A DNA stretch of 6,711 nucleotides, from the NCBI GenBank assembly GCA_029862935.1, contig JAOTWK010000193.1, positions 1-6,711 of the forward strand. Reading direction: 5' to 3'. A program made the position numbers and the translations under genes. The notes under the pieces are model-generated. The model was not told where the DNA came from and made no database searches. It worked only from the letters and a program-made list of their open reading frames with translations. The stretch comes from Gemmatimonadota bacterium. Its GTDB lineage: Bacteria; Gemmatimonadota; Gemmatimonadetes; Gemmatimonadales; GWC2-71-9. Position 1 is the first letter of the stretch. Each line of letters starts with the position of its first letter. This document shows positions 5,863 to 6,711 of the stretch, in pieces.

Positions 5863-6711
5863 TCACGTCCCGAGAAAGCTAGTACCCCACCGGAGGGCGT
5901 GAAACCGCTTCCACAGTGCCGGAGCGACGCTTCGGGCGCGCGCAGCCAGCTCGGCGGTGTCGACGCTCGTGTGGTGAAAATCTTCGAGAACGATACGCCC
6001 ACGGGCAACTGTATGCCGAACCGGCGCCTCGCTGACACCGTAGACGAGATGTGCGAACGCGTTCCCGCCGTCGATCGCCGTGCGCGGCGGCGCATCGATC
6101 ACCGCGATGTCCGCGGGCGCGCCCGGACTCAGCTCCCCGAGCTGAGGTTCGTCAAAGAACCGGCGCGCCACACGGGCGTTGTTCGCCAAGAGATCCGGCA
6201 GTGCCGAGAAGCCGGCCGACGGATCCCGCGTTTCGTGCCGCTGCAACAAGAACGCACTGCGTAACGACCTGAGCATGGACGACGACATGCCGTCGGTGCC
6301 CAAGCCGACGAGACAGCCTTCCTGGACCGTGCGCTGCACGTCGAGATGCCCCACACCATTGTTGGCATTGGACTCGGGATTGTGGATGATCGTGGCACCG
6401 TGCTCGGCGATCGCGTGATAGTCCTGGCGCCCCAAGTGAATCCCATGCGCCAAGAGGCTCCGCGGCCCGAGCAACCCTTGCCGGTGCAAGCGCTCCACCG
6501 GTCCGACACCGAAACGTTCGACCGACTGATCCACATCGACCGGATCTTCTGCCACGTGAATGTGACAGCCGACATCGGGACATCGCCTTGCCGCCTCGAT
6601 GATCGTCTCGTCGCGGAGCGTGAAGCTCGCGTGCAGGCCCAGCGTGCCTCGGATGCGCGGATCATCGCGGCGGGCATCGCTGAACCGGATGTTCTCGTCG
6701 AGACCGGCCAG
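5863..6711 (-). CDS. ssnA: SsnA-type amidohydrolase, N-terminus beyond window edge
   Basis: The frame runs without a stop from the window edge to the TGA at 5863-5865, giving the C-terminal 282 residues of a protein whose E. coli relative is about 442 long, so roughly 160 N-terminal residues including the first HxH metal motif are missing. Visible features of the ATZ/TRZ-type metal-dependent deaminase fold are GLHASFTLRDET (25-36), HIHVAED (50-56; metal His and acid Glu), LLAHGIHL (86-93; His), HNPESNANNGVG (110-121) and GLGTDG (136-141; metal Asp D140). HNPESN and GLGTDG match E. coli SsnA as I recall it. Family members remove amino groups or open rings of N-heterocycles through one bound metal; here a purine-derived ring is the likely substrate. 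An internal GTG at 6555 could pass for a start, but the upstream residues clearly belong to the protein. It is the first operon gene visible. Confidence 0.88.
   Translation of the reverse strand: MAGLDENIRFSDARRDDPRIRGTLGLHASFTLRDETIIEAARRCPDVGCHIHVAEDPVDVDQSVERFGVGPVERLHRQGLLGPRSLLAHGIHLGRQDYHAIAEHGATIIHNPESNANNGVGHLDVQRTVQEGCLVGLGTDGMSSSMLRSLRSAFLLQRHETRDPSAGFSALPDLLANNARVARRFFDEPQLGELSPGAPADIAVIDAPPRTAIDGGNAFAHLVYGVSEAPVRHTVARGRIVLEDFHHTSVDTAELAARARSVAPALWKRFHALRWGTSFLGT

Larger units (their letters stand above)
834..6711 (-). other. Probable five-gene operon: ssnA, PLP lyase, ygeY, ygeW, threonine-synthase-like
   Basis: All five genes lie on the minus strand with spacings of 40, -4, 2 and 17 bases, too short for internal promoters of usual size. 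Two junctions (ATGA at 4311-4314, and a two-base gap at 3077-3078) favour coupled translation. The promoter must be upstream of ssnA, outside the window. No hairpin with a T-run is visible after 834; transcription would run into the opposing FAD-subunit gene. Confidence 0.75.

Noticed and set aside
5043..5882. Plus-strand open frames of about 280 codons opposite the PLP enzyme and ssnA
   Set aside because: Low stop-codon density from high GC; composition rich in Arg/Pro/His and no motifs.
5823..6095. 5' extension of the PLP-enzyme frame by 91 codons
   Set aside because: It overlaps the conserved C-terminus of ssnA in another frame and its residues (Arg/Ser-rich) show no family pattern; homology starts at ATG 5822.
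6553..6555. GTG as start of a 230-residue protein
   Set aside because: The frame continues upstream to the window edge with conserved SsnA residues (GLHASFTLRDET, HIH), so the gene starts outside the window.

Overview
This is a high-GC bacterial window (GC in the 60s per cent by eye), almost entirely coding, with no insertion sequence, CRISPR array or RNA gene visible. The sequence alone does not fix the phylum. The enzyme set suggests a heterotroph that breaks down purines or other ureido/N-heterocyclic compounds.

Plus strand, 1-822: the last codons of a [2Fe-2S] subunit overlap a complete FAD-binding (medium) subunit of a xanthine dehydrogenase/CO dehydrogenase-type molybdenum hydroxylase. 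The molybdenum subunit is not in the window and would lie to the left or elsewhere.

Minus strand, 6711 down to 834: five closely packed genes read as one operon. In transcription order they are an SsnA-type amidohydrolase (N-terminus cut by the window edge), a 503-residue fold-type II PLP enzyme, a YgeY-type M20 metallohydrolase, a YgeW-type knotted carbamoyltransferase, and a threonine-synthase-like PLP enzyme with an N-terminal zinc ribbon. Gaps are 40, -4, 2 and 17 bases. The promoter must lie beyond 6711. The operon converges on the FAD-subunit gene with 11 bases between stop codons.

SsnA, YgeY, YgeW, a diaminopropionate lyase and molybdenum hydroxylase subunits are grouped in the E. coli yge-xdh-ssnA region, which is linked to anaerobic purine/urate breakdown and historically to selenium-dependent molybdenum hydroxylases. 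The same logic fits here: the hydroxylase acts on a purine-like ring, SsnA and YgeY hydrolyse C-N bonds of the ring or opened products, YgeW moves a carbamoyl group (in the catabolic direction giving carbamoyl phosphate), and PLP enzymes deaminate the remaining amino acid. This scheme is inference from family membership and neighbourhood. The notable departure is two PLP enzymes, neither a plain YgeX, in place of the single YgeX (diaminopropionate ammonia-lyase). The carbamoyltransferase is also short and carries an HPLP motif where its E. coli relative has HCLP.
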